DNA from: Xestospongia bergquistia | Lineage: Eukaryota; Porifera; Demospongiae; Haplosclerida; Petrosiidae | Direction of reading: 5' to 3' | Length of the DNA: 64,000 bases | Assembly: GCA_963965975.1 (NCBI GenBank) | Contig: OZ014412.1 | Location: 7,192,708-7,256,707 of the forward strand | Shown: one piece after another, positions 1 through 12,001 of the stretch | Layout of the letters: each line of letters opens with the position of its first letter | Numbering within the stretch: the stretch's first letter is position 1 | Program-made: the position numbers and the translations under genes | The notes under the pieces: model-generated | Databases searched by the model: none | The model's input: only the letters and a program-made list of their open reading frames with translations | What the model was told of the DNA's origin: nothing

Positions 1-33
1 CGTCCATTCATCTATATATCTCTTCCTTTACAG

Positions 34-648
34 ACATGGTTTACTCACTTACCTCCGGTCCTTGTCCTTGAGTTGTCTCGTTTCAAATACAATCAGACGA
101 CTGGACAAGCTGAGAAGATCCATGATCAATTGACATTTGATAAGATCATTTACTTGGACAGGTAGTTAAAGGGTTAAATTTACTTTTAGCTAATATTAAA
201 TGATTATAATTCATTCCTTTTATTTATATATTTTTATTAGATATCTCCATAGTAACATTGATAAGAGTAGGGAGTGCAGACGTGAAGTTGGAATGCTAAG
301 ACAAAGACTTAGAAAGTTTGAAAAGATGTTGAAAAGGTAGAATAATTTAGTTGTTGTTTTTTAAATTTATTTTTGTATTGTTTACCTTTTGTCTCTCTCC
401 CTCCTCAAGTTATACTAATTTTTGTGGTAAGAACATTGCCATAAACAATGTGCTCTCACTTGCTTTCAAGTTTGTTGATACTCATGATGTTAAGAAGTCA
501 CATGACTTGTCAGCTGATCAAGAAGATGGGATACAGACAGTGAATGGAGAAGAAGGACCAGCTCCAAGATCAGGCTCAGAGACTGAGATGGCACAAGTCA
601 AGAAACATCTGCAGCAATGGATGTCAGAAATGGATGGTGAAATATCAG
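34..648 (+). CDS. USP25/USP28-type ubiquitin carboxyl-terminal hydrolase, internal exons (5' part in window)
   Basis: Three exons with matching phases: 34-161, 241-336 and 410-648, each bounded by AG/GT. The first encodes [20 protein letters not shown] and ends IIYLDR, very close to the human USP28 stretch [20 protein letters not shown]...IIYMDR as I recall it. The second is a basic, helical segment ([20 protein letters not shown]), and the third ends [18 protein letters not shown], matching the USP28 stretch around LQRWRSEIEQDI. This is part of the catalytic domain of a cysteine protease that removes ubiquitin from substrates. The Cys-box exons must lie upstream of base 1. The phase-1 donor at 649 fits the acceptor at 28720 and restores E-L-Q-G, so the gene most likely continues at 28721 after a 28-kb intron. 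Confidence 0.88.
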
Positions 649-650
649 GT

Positions 651-663
651 TAGAGAGAGAGAA

Positions 664-697
<34 letters not shown>

Positions 698-720
698 GAG
701 AGAGAGAGTGTGTGTGTGTG
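651..720 (+). repeat. (GA)n/(TG)n microsatellite at intron start
   Basis: Nearly pure GA with a few AAAG interruptions, ending in a short TG run. It begins two bases inside the intron. The related tract at 36939-37084 marks the left edge of the duplicated block. Confidence 0.9.
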
Positions 721-3352
721 TCATATTAATTAGAGTATATGCTATTAGAGATGAAATCTCAAAGCGCAAAACGTTTCCATTATAAATTTTTTTCTTACTT
801 CATTGCCATTATCATCTCTCTGGGAGGTGAGGCAATTTTTCACGAGTTGCTATCATTATCACACAGGAAACTGTATGTGTCTATAATTATCATACTGTCA
901 TTCTTTGGAATGTTTCTCAAACTCACGGTATAAAGATCATTTTGTGTGTTTAGTGGGTACATATAATGATTGACTTGGTTGATGTGCAAAAACTATCTAC
1001 TGAATACTAAATAAGAACAAAATTATAATTTTAAAAATCATCTTAAAGACTTTTTTGATGGTACTGGATTTGTCCTAGTTCAAAGACCAGAGAGTTGGCA
1101 AAACCTACTCTAAGATACTTTCTTTAACTACAAGAACTTGATAAGTCACGCTCAATTCCAATTGTTTGTTGTAACAATAATTGAATTTATTGGTTGTGCA
1201 GTACATTGGTGGTTACTTTATTTCATTTATTGTTCTCCCCAATTTTATACAACAATGGTATAAAATGATGACAAAGGACAATCTTTATACATGTATACAT
1301 GGCTCATAGTAAATGTTAGGACCACTTGACATGTTCAACGTACCAAGCAGAAAATGCAACTATATGTCAAGAGGATCTTACCACCATATTGAGTTTCCAG
1401 TATAACAACAATAAATTGGTTCAATTATTATTTATTATAATGAAATCTTGTTAACTAGCTATTGACCCAGGCTTGTTGTCAAGTTAGGCTCCACAGAGTC
1501 ACTGTTGCTTCATATTCCTTTAGAATCTTACTGTTTTAGAGTTAGACTGGAACATGCTACTGTAATAATAATAAAACCACCAGTAAAATTAGTGATGTAG
1601 TCATTTTTGTTGTAAAGGGGTGAGGCAAGTTACATTATAGGTATTATTTCTTAGTAATATAAGTCCCCTCACTTATATAACTGACATATAGTATGAATTA
1701 TAATAGTTTGAGTGTTATTGCCATTGTTATATTATTTTTGTACTCTTCCAAGACTTTACACCAAACCTTCCTAAACCCTAAAACATTATACCAAATGTAC
1801 ATTGTAGCAACTACCAGTAATACAAATTTTGACACACCATACTGACAAAGTATTCTGTCATTAATTTTTGAGGATTGAGTTTAATATTTAGCAGTTACTA
1901 CTTTGTGTTGTTATATATTGTGATACTGGTCCTAAAATTAATTTACTTTAAAACTTTAATATGTTCTTGCCAGCTGTATTAATATTGTATTGAATGTCAC
2001 AATAATTGTGTCAATTGTGAGTATGATCATGAATGCACTCTTATATGAATGATATATTACAGACATACCTTATATGGAGTTAATTTAGTAGCCATCACAA
2101 ATCACAAACGCTAAATGACATGAATATTTAATTCATGTTTTATTGACTCATTTCTTCCATGAAAAGTAACCTTTGTGCAAATTTAAAACATAATTATTTT
2201 GTGCATTAAATAAACTGATATATGTCTTATTATGAAATTATATTATACAATAAAATGACTTAAATATTTTTCTCAACTAAATCAAGTAGAATCCTTGATT
2301 TTCTGAGCCAAGTAAATATCTTTCTATAACTGACCTTGATCTTAAGCTAGATTATTTATTGAACCAGATAGATCCATAATATTAACTGTATTATCTTGAC
2401 ATAACTGAGTAGATTCTTTGACCTTGTCTTTGTTATTTTCTTGACCAGATCAAAAACTCTTGATTTAAAATAAGTAATTTTTGTTAAATCCACACAATGA
2501 CAATGTCTAGGATTTTCAATGACCAATTCTAAAACATTTTGTGTAATATCTTTGTACATACCTTAAACTCACCTCACTATTAATTAGGTATACTAATTAA
2601 TAGTGACAATTATAATAAATGCTAAAATTTAGATATATGATAAAACTAGTTTGTTATGGACTTGTTCAGAATCATATTCACTTTCTTGTAGCTTTCTAAT
2701 TTGAATTGTGTAATCACTATTGCAAAATCTTTTTTAAAAATTATACTCTCATTTGTTATTTTTTATTAATATTAGATTGCATTTGTAATAATTGTGAGTT
2801 CTCTAAATATTCATAGCATTGACTGTGCATACTACTTGATGTAACTATTATGATAGATATTGTTCAATACTATAGTCTCCCCATCATAAGATCTTATGTA
2901 CCAGCTGTTATGACAAAAATAACTTCCTAGAAGTGCATTGTAATTGTATTACAACTTTCTCTAAATACACTTTCCAGTAATAATCATAAGATAGCATTCT
3001 ATAACACTTACCATCTGTAACAAAAATAACAATTTTAGTTGGTTAACTGTTTATTTTAATAATATTAAATGCACTTATAATAATTGCAATTTCTTCAAAA
3101 TCATGATAGTATTTATTATGAATACTACTTGATATGATAGATATTGTCCAGTATTATAATCTTCCCATCATAAGATAGACTTCTATGAATTCCATGTACC
3201 AGCTGTTGCTCACCATCTGTTACAACAATAATGCTTTCTTGGGTAATGTTATTACAGCTTCTTCTACACTTGCTATATAAGTTTAATTTTTATTGGCTCC
3301 ACATCTCATCTTAGTCTTTGCATTTGAAGCTCTCCACAATAACACTCTTAAG
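721..3352. other. Non-coding intron sequence upstream of the first array gene
   Basis: No coding sequence was recognised. Bases about 721-1870 are repeated at about 37085-38215 with few differences. Bases about 1440-2150 also resemble 6840-7500 and 11180-11650, and 2640-3350 resembles 7930-8560. It is therefore mostly the recurring spacer of this locus. A 64-codon open frame at 739-933 is not kept in the second copy. Confidence 0.7.
3273..3280 (+). promoter_or_regulatory. TATA-like box, promoter module P1
   Basis: CTATATAA lies about 75 bases before the ATG of the gene remnant at 3353. The surrounding leader (ACTTGCTAT..AAGTTTAATTT, then CTTTGCATTTGAAGCTCT) recurs before 8566 and 39488, where the box reads CTATTTAA. 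Placement is by sequence only. Confidence 0.45.
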
Positions 3353-4214
3353 ATGGTATATTTCTATGCTATAACTTTACTCGCTGTTATTGCTAGTGTC
3401 TCTGCTAGTTCTACCAGTGGTAATGATGGCTCTGATACATGTCTTTCTGCCTCTTCTCTCAAAATTATTGAACATGCTCTAGCTAATATTAGCAAACAAC
3501 TTGGACATATTGGAACTAGAGATCCCTCTGATGTTGGAGAGTCTCTTACTGGTGTTACAAGTCTCCTTCAGCTGTCTCTGTTGAGGGAGTTACTAGGTGA
3601 GTATAAGAAGGGATTACCTTCAGACAACCAACAAGGACTAGCTATCTTGTGTCGTATTGAGCTGTTACTGAACACCTCCATTGAATATCAGACTGGACAC
3701 TATAGAGTCCCTTTTACGAGGACTACCTTCAAATATAACTTCACTACAAAAGCAAGTTAATCATCTGTCATCAAACATTAAGAGTATCAAATCAAACACT
3801 GACCTATTATTAAGACATGGCAATATAACTCACAATACTCTGACATCTATTGATGACAAACTAGATGATGGTAGTGATGAGTATACACCTTCTCCTTTAC
3901 TTCACTCATGTGAGGAGATCAAAAGTAAATGGCCAAGCAGTCCTTCAGACTATTACATTATAGCTGATAGTCATGGGCATGCTCGTCATGTGTACTGTTA
4001 TATGGAGGAGTTGTGTAATTCTGGAGGAGGTTGGATGAGGGTAGCTTATCTTAACATGACAGATAGCAGTGAGAAATGTCCTGATGGATTTAGACTGTAC
4101 AGTGAAAATGGTGTTCGAGCATGTGGTCGACCAGTTAGTAGTGGAGGTAGCTGTGATATAAAGAGATCTGTAGTTGATATTATAACAGTCCACTATGTAA
4201 TGGATATCTTTTAG
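3353..4214 (+). pseudogene. Fibrinogen-like secreted array protein, frameshifted and 3'-truncated
   Basis: The ATG at 3353 begins a good signal peptide (MVYFYAITLLAVIASVSA). The N-terminal stalk matches the intact members. An 8-base loss near 3685, compared with paralogs reading CAAGATCTAACTAGCAGAC, shifts the frame. The shifted frame then runs through the extra stalk segment (LLRGLPSNITSLQKQ), the WPSS form of the first loop and GGWMRVAYLNM. At about 4153, just after the codons for RPVSSGGSC, similarity stops abruptly. The sequence becomes spacer like that at 26160 onward, so the whole C-terminal half is missing. It leads directly into the promoter of the gene at 5116, which suggests a deletion or unequal crossover that fused this gene to its neighbour's upstream region. 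Confidence 0.8.
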
Positions 4215-5063
4215 AAGGTGATTGAATATGGTTTCTTATATTGGAAAGTCCTCTAACTGTTAGTACAGGTATTGTTTATCACTAGATCTGTTTGTAACTT
4301 ATAACTGTTATCATGTAATTAACCTAGTTTGGTATTAGGTAGTGATAAAACGTGTCTTTCAAGGTTAATATTGAAGTCCTTGTCTTTTAAACACTGAGTA
4401 AGAAGCCATGATTGATATTGGATAATTAGCTTGAGGTAACCATTATCTTCAAAAGCTAAGTTAGAGAGCCATATGTATAATCTTTGAACCTTTTAAGATA
4501 CACTTTGGAACTTGTAATAAGATCATCTACTGGTAGTACATTGTCAATAGTACTTGATGAGTTCATATTTACAACTTATGTAATGTGATAAACCTTGTCT
4601 TTTAAGGTTAGATTCATAGTTGATATTGAAGTACTTGTCTTTTAAACACTGCCCTACCACCATATATAATATGTCAATAACACACATACTTTGTTAATGA
4701 CATATTGTCTGTATAAATCAGTACATGCTACAATATATTCTGATGCATAAATAAGTTAATCTTGAGGTAGTCTATTTCCTTTGAGTGGTTGAGAAAGGGC
4801 AATCATGGTTGACATTGGAGTAGTTCATGGGTGGAACCTATCCATTTGAAGGCCAGACAGGAGAGGGATTGTTGACGGAGTTTTGAGGTAGACCTGTCTG
4901 AGAAAGGACAGCCATAGTTGATATTGGTGTATATCTTGAGGTTATAGTTATCTTTCAGAAAGAGAATTATGGTAGATCTTATCTTTTTGATGAATTGAAA
5001 CAAGGTACTATGTTTTTCTAACTGTTCAGTCTTCTATCTTTTATGCAATGCCTCCTCAGTGAG
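4215..5063. other. Spacer upstream of 5116
   Basis: No gene seen. About 4155-5060 resembles 26157-26990, the spacer before the gene at 27052, including the stretch TGAGGTAG...GAGAAAGGACAG. It is a shared 5' flank of the MTSLL-type genes. Confidence 0.65.
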
Positions 5064-5072
5064 TATATATAA
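5064..5072 (+). promoter_or_regulatory. TATA box, promoter module P3
   Basis: TATATATAA within GTGAGTATATATAAGGTAGA, followed by GATATCAGTCT, about 50 bases before the ATG. The same block stands before 21975, 27052 and the remnant at 36647. Conservation against a drifting spacer supports a core promoter. Confidence 0.6.
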
Positions 5073-5115
5073 GGTAGAAGATATCAGTCTATAATAGAAC
5101 TGTACAAGAGTTACA

Positions 5116-6303
5116 ATGACTTCTCTTCTGTCTTTACTAGTAGTCATATTAGCTACTACTGGTATGTCTAATCCATTAAGTCATTCCGATGATGATAGTA
5201 GTATAGATGATACCATAGCTAACCTGACTGCTGCTATTAATCAACTCCTTACTCAATCTTCTCATAGCTGTCCAGTATCTAGTAGATCAGACTCTCGTGA
5301 TAGTCTGACTGATCTTATGCAGCTGGTGCTAACTCGACAACTTCTAACAGCTAGTACTCCTGATACTTGTGTTGTAGATAGAGAACTAAAGAGACTTGTT
5401 AAGCAGTTTAAAATTATCATTGAGAGCCAATCCAAACAGATAGCAAAAATATCAAGTCAACTAGATCATCTCAATCAAGCTGTACGTAATATAACATGTC
5501 CACTGCTTAATGAAGGAGAAGATCCTTCTTCTCCTTTACTTCACTCATGCGAGGAGATCAAAAGTAAATGGCCAAGCAGTCCTTCAGACTATTACATTAT
5601 AGCTGATAGTCATGGGCATGCTCGTCATGTATACTGTTATATGGAGGAGTTGTGTAATTCTGGAGGAGGTTGGATGAGGGTAGCTTATCTTAACATGACA
5701 GATAGCAATGAGAAATGTCCTGATGATTTTAGACTGTATAGTGAAAATGGTGTTCGAGCATGTGGTCGACCAGTTAGTAGTGGAGGTAGTTGTGTAAGAA
5801 TAACATTTCCATCAGGGAATATTGAGTACTCTCAAGTGTGTGGTAAAGTTATTGGATATCAAGTTGCCTCTCCTGATGGTACAGTTGGTAGTAATATTAA
5901 TGGATATTATATAGACGGTATTAGTCTGACACATGGTAGTCCTCGTAAACACATCTGGAGTTTTATTGGAGGAATACGTGAAAACCATGATCCAAGTTGG
6001 TGTCCCTGTGGTACCAGTGGTGCTAAAAGTGCCCCAGTATTTGTTGATACTGACTATTACTGTGAGTCTGGTAATCCTAACTCTAAGGCTCAGGATAACA
6101 AATATTACAATACTGATCCCCTTTGGGATGGTCAAGGTTGTGGTAGTGTTGAGAAACCTTGTTGTACTCGATCTCGTATTCCTTGGTTTTATAAACAACT
6201 GGGTTATTTTACAACAGACTCCATTGAAATGAGGCTATGTTGTGATGAAGGAACAAGTAATGAAGATGTTCCCTTTAATTTGGTGGAGATTTACATCAAG
6301 TGA
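5116..6303 (+). CDS. Secreted fibrinogen-like array protein, type II stalk, WPSS loop, C-type b
   Basis: Intact single-exon frame of 395 residues. Residues 1-17 are a signal peptide (MTSLLSLLVVILATTG). Residues 85-128 are helical with hydrophobic spacing and may form a coiled coil. Residues 145-190 resemble the opening of a fibrinogen C-terminal domain: CEEIK, YYIIAD, VYCYMEELCN, GGGWMRVAYLNM. The rest does not follow fibrinogen: ACGRPV 215-220, VCGKVIGYQ 241-249, DGISLTHGSPRKHIWSF 267-283, CPCG 296-299, DYYCESG 313-319, LWDGQGC 336-342, CC 349-350, PWFYK 356-360, MRLCCDEG 372-379 and a final EIYIK. NxS/T sites (NLT, NIT, NMT) fit secretion. The family is one I recall from sponges and cnidarians without a settled name. 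Function unknown; an extracellular recognition or adhesion role is only a guess. Confidence 0.88.
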   Translation: MTSLLSLLVVILATTGMSNPLSHSDDDSSIDDTIANLTAAINQLLTQSSHSCPVSSRSDSRDSLTDLMQLVLTRQLLTASTPDTCVVDRELKRLVKQFKIIIESQSKQIAKISSQLDHLNQAVRNITCPLLNEGEDPSSPLLHSCEEIKSKWPSSPSDYYIIADSHGHARHVYCYMEELCNSGGGWMRVAYLNMTDSNEKCPDDFRLYSENGVRACGRPVSSGGSCVRITFPSGNIEYSQVCGKVIGYQVASPDGTVGSNINGYYIDGISLTHGSPRKHIWSFIGGIRENHDPSWCPCGTSGAKSAPVFVDTDYYCESGNPNSKAQDNKYYNTDPLWDGQGCGSVEKPCCTRSRIPWFYKQLGYFTTDSIEMRLCCDEGTSNEDVPFNLVEIYIK

Positions 6304-8565
6304 AAATTGAAATCTGCTAATTTCTAACGAATTCTAAATAATGTGTTAGTTATTATTATGTTAGACAACAAAAATTAATCATTTATAAAATCATTATTAG
6401 TAATATAACAAAGTATAAAGGAAGTGTCCACATTGTATAGTAATGATATGTATAGTTCTATTTGTGCCCTCTTGTTAGTTCTTGTTATAAAGGAGACTTT
6501 TATTATCAAACATTTCCTGTTAGATCATATTAGAAGTAGCATAGTCTGAGCAAACACCATCTAGAGTTCTCATTGGTCAATTGCTAACAGATTCATCTAT
6601 TTCTTTGAACTTATAGTAAAGACTGAAGCAATTAAATTTGTTATATTGTATTCCATGTAGCTTGTGCTGTAATAAAGGTCTTGGTAGTAATTCTTGTGGA
6701 GGTTTAAGTAATAATTTTGAAATTAGGAAAAGGTCTACATTAGACAGACAGTTTATTTTTATAGTTGATGTGACCTTCCCTTTAAGTAATATATTAATGT
6801 TTATTATATAATGGCTGTATACTAACCAAACATTTCTGAATGACATTTCCTTGAGAGTATAATTATGTATAGTGCTTAATTGACTTACAACTTCATATTC
6901 CTTTGGAATCTGTTATTGAGTTAGACTGAGATATTTTACAATAACAATAGTCATCAAAATTGCTTGTATTGTTATTCTTGTTGTAATAAGACAAGGCACG
7001 TTATGCAGCCATTCTTGCAATTTACTGTATTTCCTTGTAATAAAACTTTCTTCCCCTGACACATGGTATACCATTTGCTTGAAAAATGTTATAATAATTG
7101 TGGAAGTGATACTGACATATTTTTACTATTTTATACTATGTTCTTAGACTCCATCCTAAACGTTACTAAACCCTAAGCCACAGTACTAAGAGTACATTGT
7201 ATTGACTTCCAGTAATAGTAAATATGAATTTTTAACACCATATTGGCAAAGTATTCTGTCATTAATTTTGAGGGTGGAGTTTTAATATTTATTTGACAGT
7301 CAGTTACTACTTTGTGTTGTGATATTGGACACAAACTATGTTCTTGCCAGCTGTATTAATATTGTATTGAATGTCACAATAATTGTGTCAATTGTGAGTT
7401 TGACTATGAATTTTATTATCATGCACTCTTATGACAATGATATATTACAAATATACCTTTTATGGAGTTAACTTTGCAGGTGGATTGAAATTGTTAAAAA
7501 TTAATAATTTGAAGGTTTAATTGATATATTTCATTAATTTGACTCATTTCTTCTTCTAGGAAAAGTGACATTTGCACAAATTTTAAAATGATCACTTTCT
7601 ACACCAAATAAAATAGTTTATGGTAACAGTCTTATTATAAAATGATGTTATACAAACATAATGACTTAAATACTTTCTCCATTAAGCCAAGTAGAACACT
7701 TAACTTTCTGAACTGAGTAAATTTCTTGCTATAAATGATCTTGATATTTACTGACCCAACCCCTTTACTCTATATTTCATTGCCATAATTGAGTAAATTC
7801 TTTTCTTGGTCAGATAAAGAACTCTTGATTCAAAATACGCATATTACATAATATTATTTGTAATTTCTTTGTACATACCTTAAACCCACTGTTAATTAAG
7901 TGTGCTAATTTCAGTGACTACTATAACAAATGCTAAAAGTTGTATATGCTAAAACCAGTTTTATTATGGACCTGTTTAGAGTCATGTCCACTTTTTTCTA
8001 GCTTTTTAACTTGAATTGTGTAAACCACTATTACAAAATCAATTTTTTTGAATTTTACTCTTTTTTATTGTTATTAATGTTAGAATGCACTTGTAATAAT
8101 TGTGAGTTCCTCTGAATATTCATAACATTGACTATGCATACTACTTGATGCAACTATTATGATAGATATTGTCCAATACTAGTCATAAAATAGTCTACAC
8201 ACCAGCCATGCTTATCATCAGCAACAAAAATTAAAAGTTTAGTTTGTTAACTCACTGCAAATATTTTCTTAATAATATTAAGGTATGCTTATAATAATTA
8301 TAATTCCTCATAACCATGATAGTATTTATTATGAATACTACTTGATGTGATAGATATTGTTCAGTATTATAATCTTCCCATCATAAGATAGACTTCTATG
8401 AATCCTATGTACCAGCTGTTGCTCACCATCTGTTACAACAATAATGCTTTCTTGGGTAATGTTATTACAGCTTTTTCTACACTTGCTATTTAAGTTTAAT
8501 TTTTATTGGCTCCACATCTCATCTTAGTCTTTGCATTTGAAGCTCTTCCAGAAAACACTCTTAAC
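6304..8565. other. Spacer with recurring locus repeats
   Basis: No gene seen. The first 250 bases match the 3' flank of the gene at 27052. Bases 6840-7500 resemble 1440-2150 and 11180-11650. Bases 7270-8560 are nearly collinear with 38220-39487, the upstream region of the gene at 39488. Confidence 0.65.
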
Positions 8566-9807
8566 ATGTTATATTTCTACATTATAACTCTACTGGCTGT
8601 TATTGCTAGTGTCTCTACTAGCTCTACTAGTGGTAATGATGGCTCTGATACATGTCTTTCTACCTCTTCTCTCGAATTTATTGAACAAGCTTTAGCTAAT
8701 ATTAGCATTCGACTTGGACGTTTTGGACCTCAAGATGCCTCTGATGTTGGAGAGTCTCTTACTTGTTTTACAAGTCTTTTTCAGCTGTCTCTGCTGAGGG
8801 AGTTACTAGGTGAGTATAAGAAGGGATCATCTTCGGAAAACCAACAAGGACTAACTATCTTGAGTCGTATTGAGCTGTTAGTCAACACCTCCATTCAAGA
8901 TCTAACTAGCAGACTGGACACTGTAGAGTCTAACACTGATCTGTTATTGAGACATAGTAATATAACTCACAATACTCTGTCCTCTATTGATGATAAACTA
9001 GAAGATTTCAGCAACAAATGTGCATCTCCTTTGCTATACTCATGTGAGGAGATCAAACGTAGATGTCCAGATTGTCCTTCAGGCTATTATATTATAGCTG
9101 ATAATCGCAGCATTGCTCATCAAGTGTACTGTTATATGGAGGAGTTGTGTAATTCCACAGGAGGTTGGATGAGAGTGGCTCATCTTAACATGACGGATAG
9201 CAATGAGAAATGTCCTGATGAATTTAGACTGTATAGTGAAAATGGTGTTCGAGCATGTGGTCGACCAGTTAGTAGTGGAGGTAGCTGTGTAGGAATAACA
9301 TTTCCATTAGGAAATATCAAATACTCTCAAGTGTGTGGTAAAGTTATTGGATATCAAATTGGCTGGCCAGATGGAGCATATTATAGTAATAACAAAAACA
9401 TTGATTCAAATTATGTTGACGGCATTCTATTAACTCATGGTAATCCTCGTAGTCATATTTGGACTTTTATTGTCAGCTCACGAGAAAACTATAAACGGAG
9501 TTTTTGTCCATGTGCTAGTAAACATTCTAGAAACCCACCACCATTTGTTGGTAATGATTATTACTGTGAGTCTGGATGTCCAACCTCACCACCAGTAGTT
9601 GGTAAATTCTATACCAATGATTCTCTATGGGATGGTCATCAATGTGGTAATATAGAAACTGCCTGTTGTCAACGTACTGGTATACCTTGGTTTTATAAGA
9701 AATTCAATTACTTCACTACTAATAACATTGAAATGAGGATCTGTCTTGATGATGCAACATCTGATGAAGATTGTGCTGTAGGCCATTATGAGATCTATGT
9801 TAAGTAG
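8566..9807 (+). CDS. Secreted fibrinogen-like array protein, type I stalk, CPDC loop, C-type a
   Basis: Intact frame of 413 residues from the ATG at 8566 (MLYFYIITLLAVIASVSTSS). The open frame extends upstream to 8506 but only from a TTG, so 8566 is preferred; it aligns with the start in all type I paralogs. After the signal peptide comes the type I stalk (IEQALANISIRLGRFG, LLRELLGEYKKG, LLVNTSIQDLTSRLDTVES), rich in NxS/T sites. The domain has CPDCPSGYYIIAD in the first loop and the a-type C-terminus: GWPDGAYYSNN, SNYVDGILLTHGNPRSHIW, CCQRTGIPWFYK, SDEDC. It shares GCPTSPPVVG with 39488. A poly(A)-type AATAAA lies near 10009. Confidence 0.88.
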   Translation: MLYFYIITLLAVIASVSTSSTSGNDGSDTCLSTSSLEFIEQALANISIRLGRFGPQDASDVGESLTCFTSLFQLSLLRELLGEYKKGSSSENQQGLTILSRIELLVNTSIQDLTSRLDTVESNTDLLLRHSNITHNTLSSIDDKLEDFSNKCASPLLYSCEEIKRRCPDCPSGYYIIADNRSIAHQVYCYMEELCNSTGGWMRVAHLNMTDSNEKCPDEFRLYSENGVRACGRPVSSGGSCVGITFPLGNIKYSQVCGKVIGYQIGWPDGAYYSNNKNIDSNYVDGILLTHGNPRSHIWTFIVSSRENYKRSFCPCASKHSRNPPPFVGNDYYCESGCPTSPPVVGKFYTNDSLWDGHQCGNIETACCQRTGIPWFYKKFNYFTTNNIEMRICLDDATSDEDCAVGHYEIYVK

Positions 9808-10463
9808 TTTAGGAAGAGACAAGGGACTGTATGCTTTGTTATATTGTCAATGCACACACTTTTAATTTCTGCTAAATCTAACATACAAAATATAATCACA
9901 AAATGTTGTTATTAGTTAATAATGTTCTATTTTAACGTGATATCAAAGTATACTTTATTAACAACTGAAAGTGTAATGATATATAATGATTTAATTGTGC
10001 TGCAGTAAATAAATTGTCGTGACCCCACCTACTAATTTATTGTATAGAAAATGACATAACACATGTGACCTCTGACCTTTGGTTGATTCAGATACAATGC
10101 TATTATTGACATTGTCAATTTCACATATTTTATAGTTTTCAATGATATTTTATCATAATATATGCTATATTTGTATTGTGTGTGTGTATGTGAAAGTATT
10201 ATAATATCTTGGTTAAAGATAGACTCATAAGAATGTATATATATCAAAATTAGTATACATGTACATACATTCATAATATATTGTGGTAGCTCTTTTATAG
10301 TAACTTGTAAGTAAAACTATTTTCAAAAAATGAAGTAATGTAGGTAATATCAGTCCAATACAAAGAATCCAAACAAGATAATAGAGATGGCAATTACATC
10401 ATCCCTATATAATAGTACACTATCTGCAACAAAAATAACAATTTCAGTACAAGTAACTGAGGA
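9808..10463. other. 3' flank of 8566 and AT-rich spacer
   Basis: The first about 300 bases are the standard 3' flank of C-type a genes (similar after 13162, 19770, 35611, 40729 and 49160). The rest is AT-rich with no gene recognised. Confidence 0.6.
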
Positions 10464-10913
10464 CTACCAAATGTGTGGTAAAGTTATTGATCTCCTGATG
10501 ATACAGTTGGTAGTAATATTAATGAATATTATATAGATGGTATTAGTCTGACACATGGTAGTCTTCATAAACATATCTGGAGTTTTATAGCAGGAGTACA
10601 TGAAAACCATGATCCAAGTTTTTGTCCCTATTTTAGGCTAGGAGTACTCTACCGTTTTGTTGGAACTGACTATTACTGTGAGTCTGGTAATCTTAACACT
10701 CAGGATAACAAATATTATAGTACCAACCCACTCTGGGATGGCAAAGGTTGTGTTAATGTTGGGAAACCTTGCTGTACTTGATGTCATATTCTTTGGTTTC
10801 ACAAGTCACTGGGGTACTTTACAACTGATTCCATTGAAATGAGGCTATGTTGTAATGAAGGAACAAGTAATGAATATGTTCCCTTTGGTTTGGTAGAGAT
10901 TTATGTCAAATGA
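10464..10913 (+). pseudogene. C-terminal remnant of a C-type b array gene
   Basis: Similarity begins at TGTGGTAAAGTTATT, the codons for CGKVI, and runs to the terminal codons for EIYVK and TGA. It lacks the whole N-terminal half and has several frame breaks and an internal stop after GKPCCT. Its 3' flank (CTATTGAGTGCATA...CCCCTCCTACCAATTA) matches those of 24329 and 55137, so it derives from that branch. Confidence 0.8.
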
Positions 10914-11653
10914 TACTTTCTATTGAGTGCATATAATTCAAATATTGTATTAGTAGTGACTAAATTAATAATACCCCTCCTACCAATTAAGATGTCTATT
11001 GCTTTTGTCGTGTTTTTCATTTTTCCAAACTTTTTTGAAACAAAAACTTGATATTATTATTAATAATCAGGCATACTATAGCAGTCCTTGTGTAGAGATT
11101 ACCTGTATAAAAGTGGATGTGGTCAGTAGAACTCTAATGGAAGTTTATATGATTAATAACAATGTTTGGTGTAAACTTTGAAGTTGCACTTATTAAACAA
11201 AAGTCTAGTAAGTAGATTGCCATTGTCATTATATAGTGCTTATTTGACTTACAACTTCAAATTCCTTTGCAATGTTATTGAGTTAGATTTAGACTGTTAA
11301 ATTAGTTAAACTGGAATATCCTACAATAACAATAGTCAGCAAGATTGCTTGTATTGTTATTCTTGTTGTAATAAGGCAAGTCAAGTTATATACTCATTCT
11401 TGCAAGGTGCTGTATTTCCTTGTAATGAAACTTTCTTCCCCTGACACCATTTATTTGAAAATGTTATAATAATTGTGGAAGTGATACTGACATATTTTTA
11501 CTATTTTATACTTGTTCTTAGACTCCATCCCAAATCTTACTAAACCCTAAAGTACAGTATTAAGAGTACATTGTAGTGACTTCCAGTAATAGTAAATATG
11601 AATTTTGGCAAACCATACTGACAAAGTATTCTGTCAGTAATTTTTAAGGGTTA
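10914..11653. other. Spacer with recurring locus repeats
   Basis: No gene seen. Bases 11180-11650 are a further copy of the spacer segment at 6840-7270 and 1440-1870 (TTATTGAGTTAGA..., then CCTAAA...AGTACATTGTA). Confidence 0.6.
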
Positions 11654-11960
11654 ACAAAAAGAAAGCATATATCCTATTAGTCACAATATATGGTCAACTG
11701 GATTCTTATTTTGTGATGTATATTATGCTGATATTCTTTTTTTTTAAATAATATTGATTTTTATAATTGTGATGTGTCAGGTCACATTTCCTTATTATAT
11801 AAGTAACAACAAAATTATTGTAGCACAAAGATTTCTGACTTGTACTAGCAATGGGGTCAACTCAACATCCTTTAATGCTTCCTGTTGTACTTTAGGGAAA
11901 GTTATGTGTATGCTGATCTTACTCTATGTGGGATAAATTCTTTAGTATTTCCTTAAAGAT
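11654..11960 (+). repeat. Dispersed repeat (CCTATTAGTCACAATATATG family), partial copy
   Basis: Carries CATATATCCTATTAGTCACA and GGTCAACTGGATTCTTATTT, found again at about 32500, 32790, 54490 and 54750. The right part (GTGTATGCTGATCTTACTC, TTTAGTATTTCCTTAA) recurs before the gene at 55137, so the element is linked to promoter module P2. Confidence 0.65.
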
Positions 11961-12001
11961 GTGGATTTTCACTTTCAGATCGATTTCCTTCAATTTGGTA
12001 G

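Noticed and set aside
544-729. 61-codon frame overlapping the USP exon and the GA tract
   Set aside because: Out-of-frame reading of the exon plus a microsatellite (REREKERERE).
739-933. 64-codon hydrophobic frame in the USP intron
   Set aside because: The copy at 37110 does not preserve the frame, so it is chance.
8506-8565. Longer N-termini for 8566, 39488 and 3353 (APHLILVFAFEAL...)
   Set aside because: They begin at TTG, not ATG. The ATG at the conserved CTTAA.ATG context gives a proper signal peptide in every paralog.
10032-10274. 80-codon minus-strand frame in AT-rich spacer
   Set aside because: Low-complexity, no homolog recognised, and not preserved in the similar flank after 35611.
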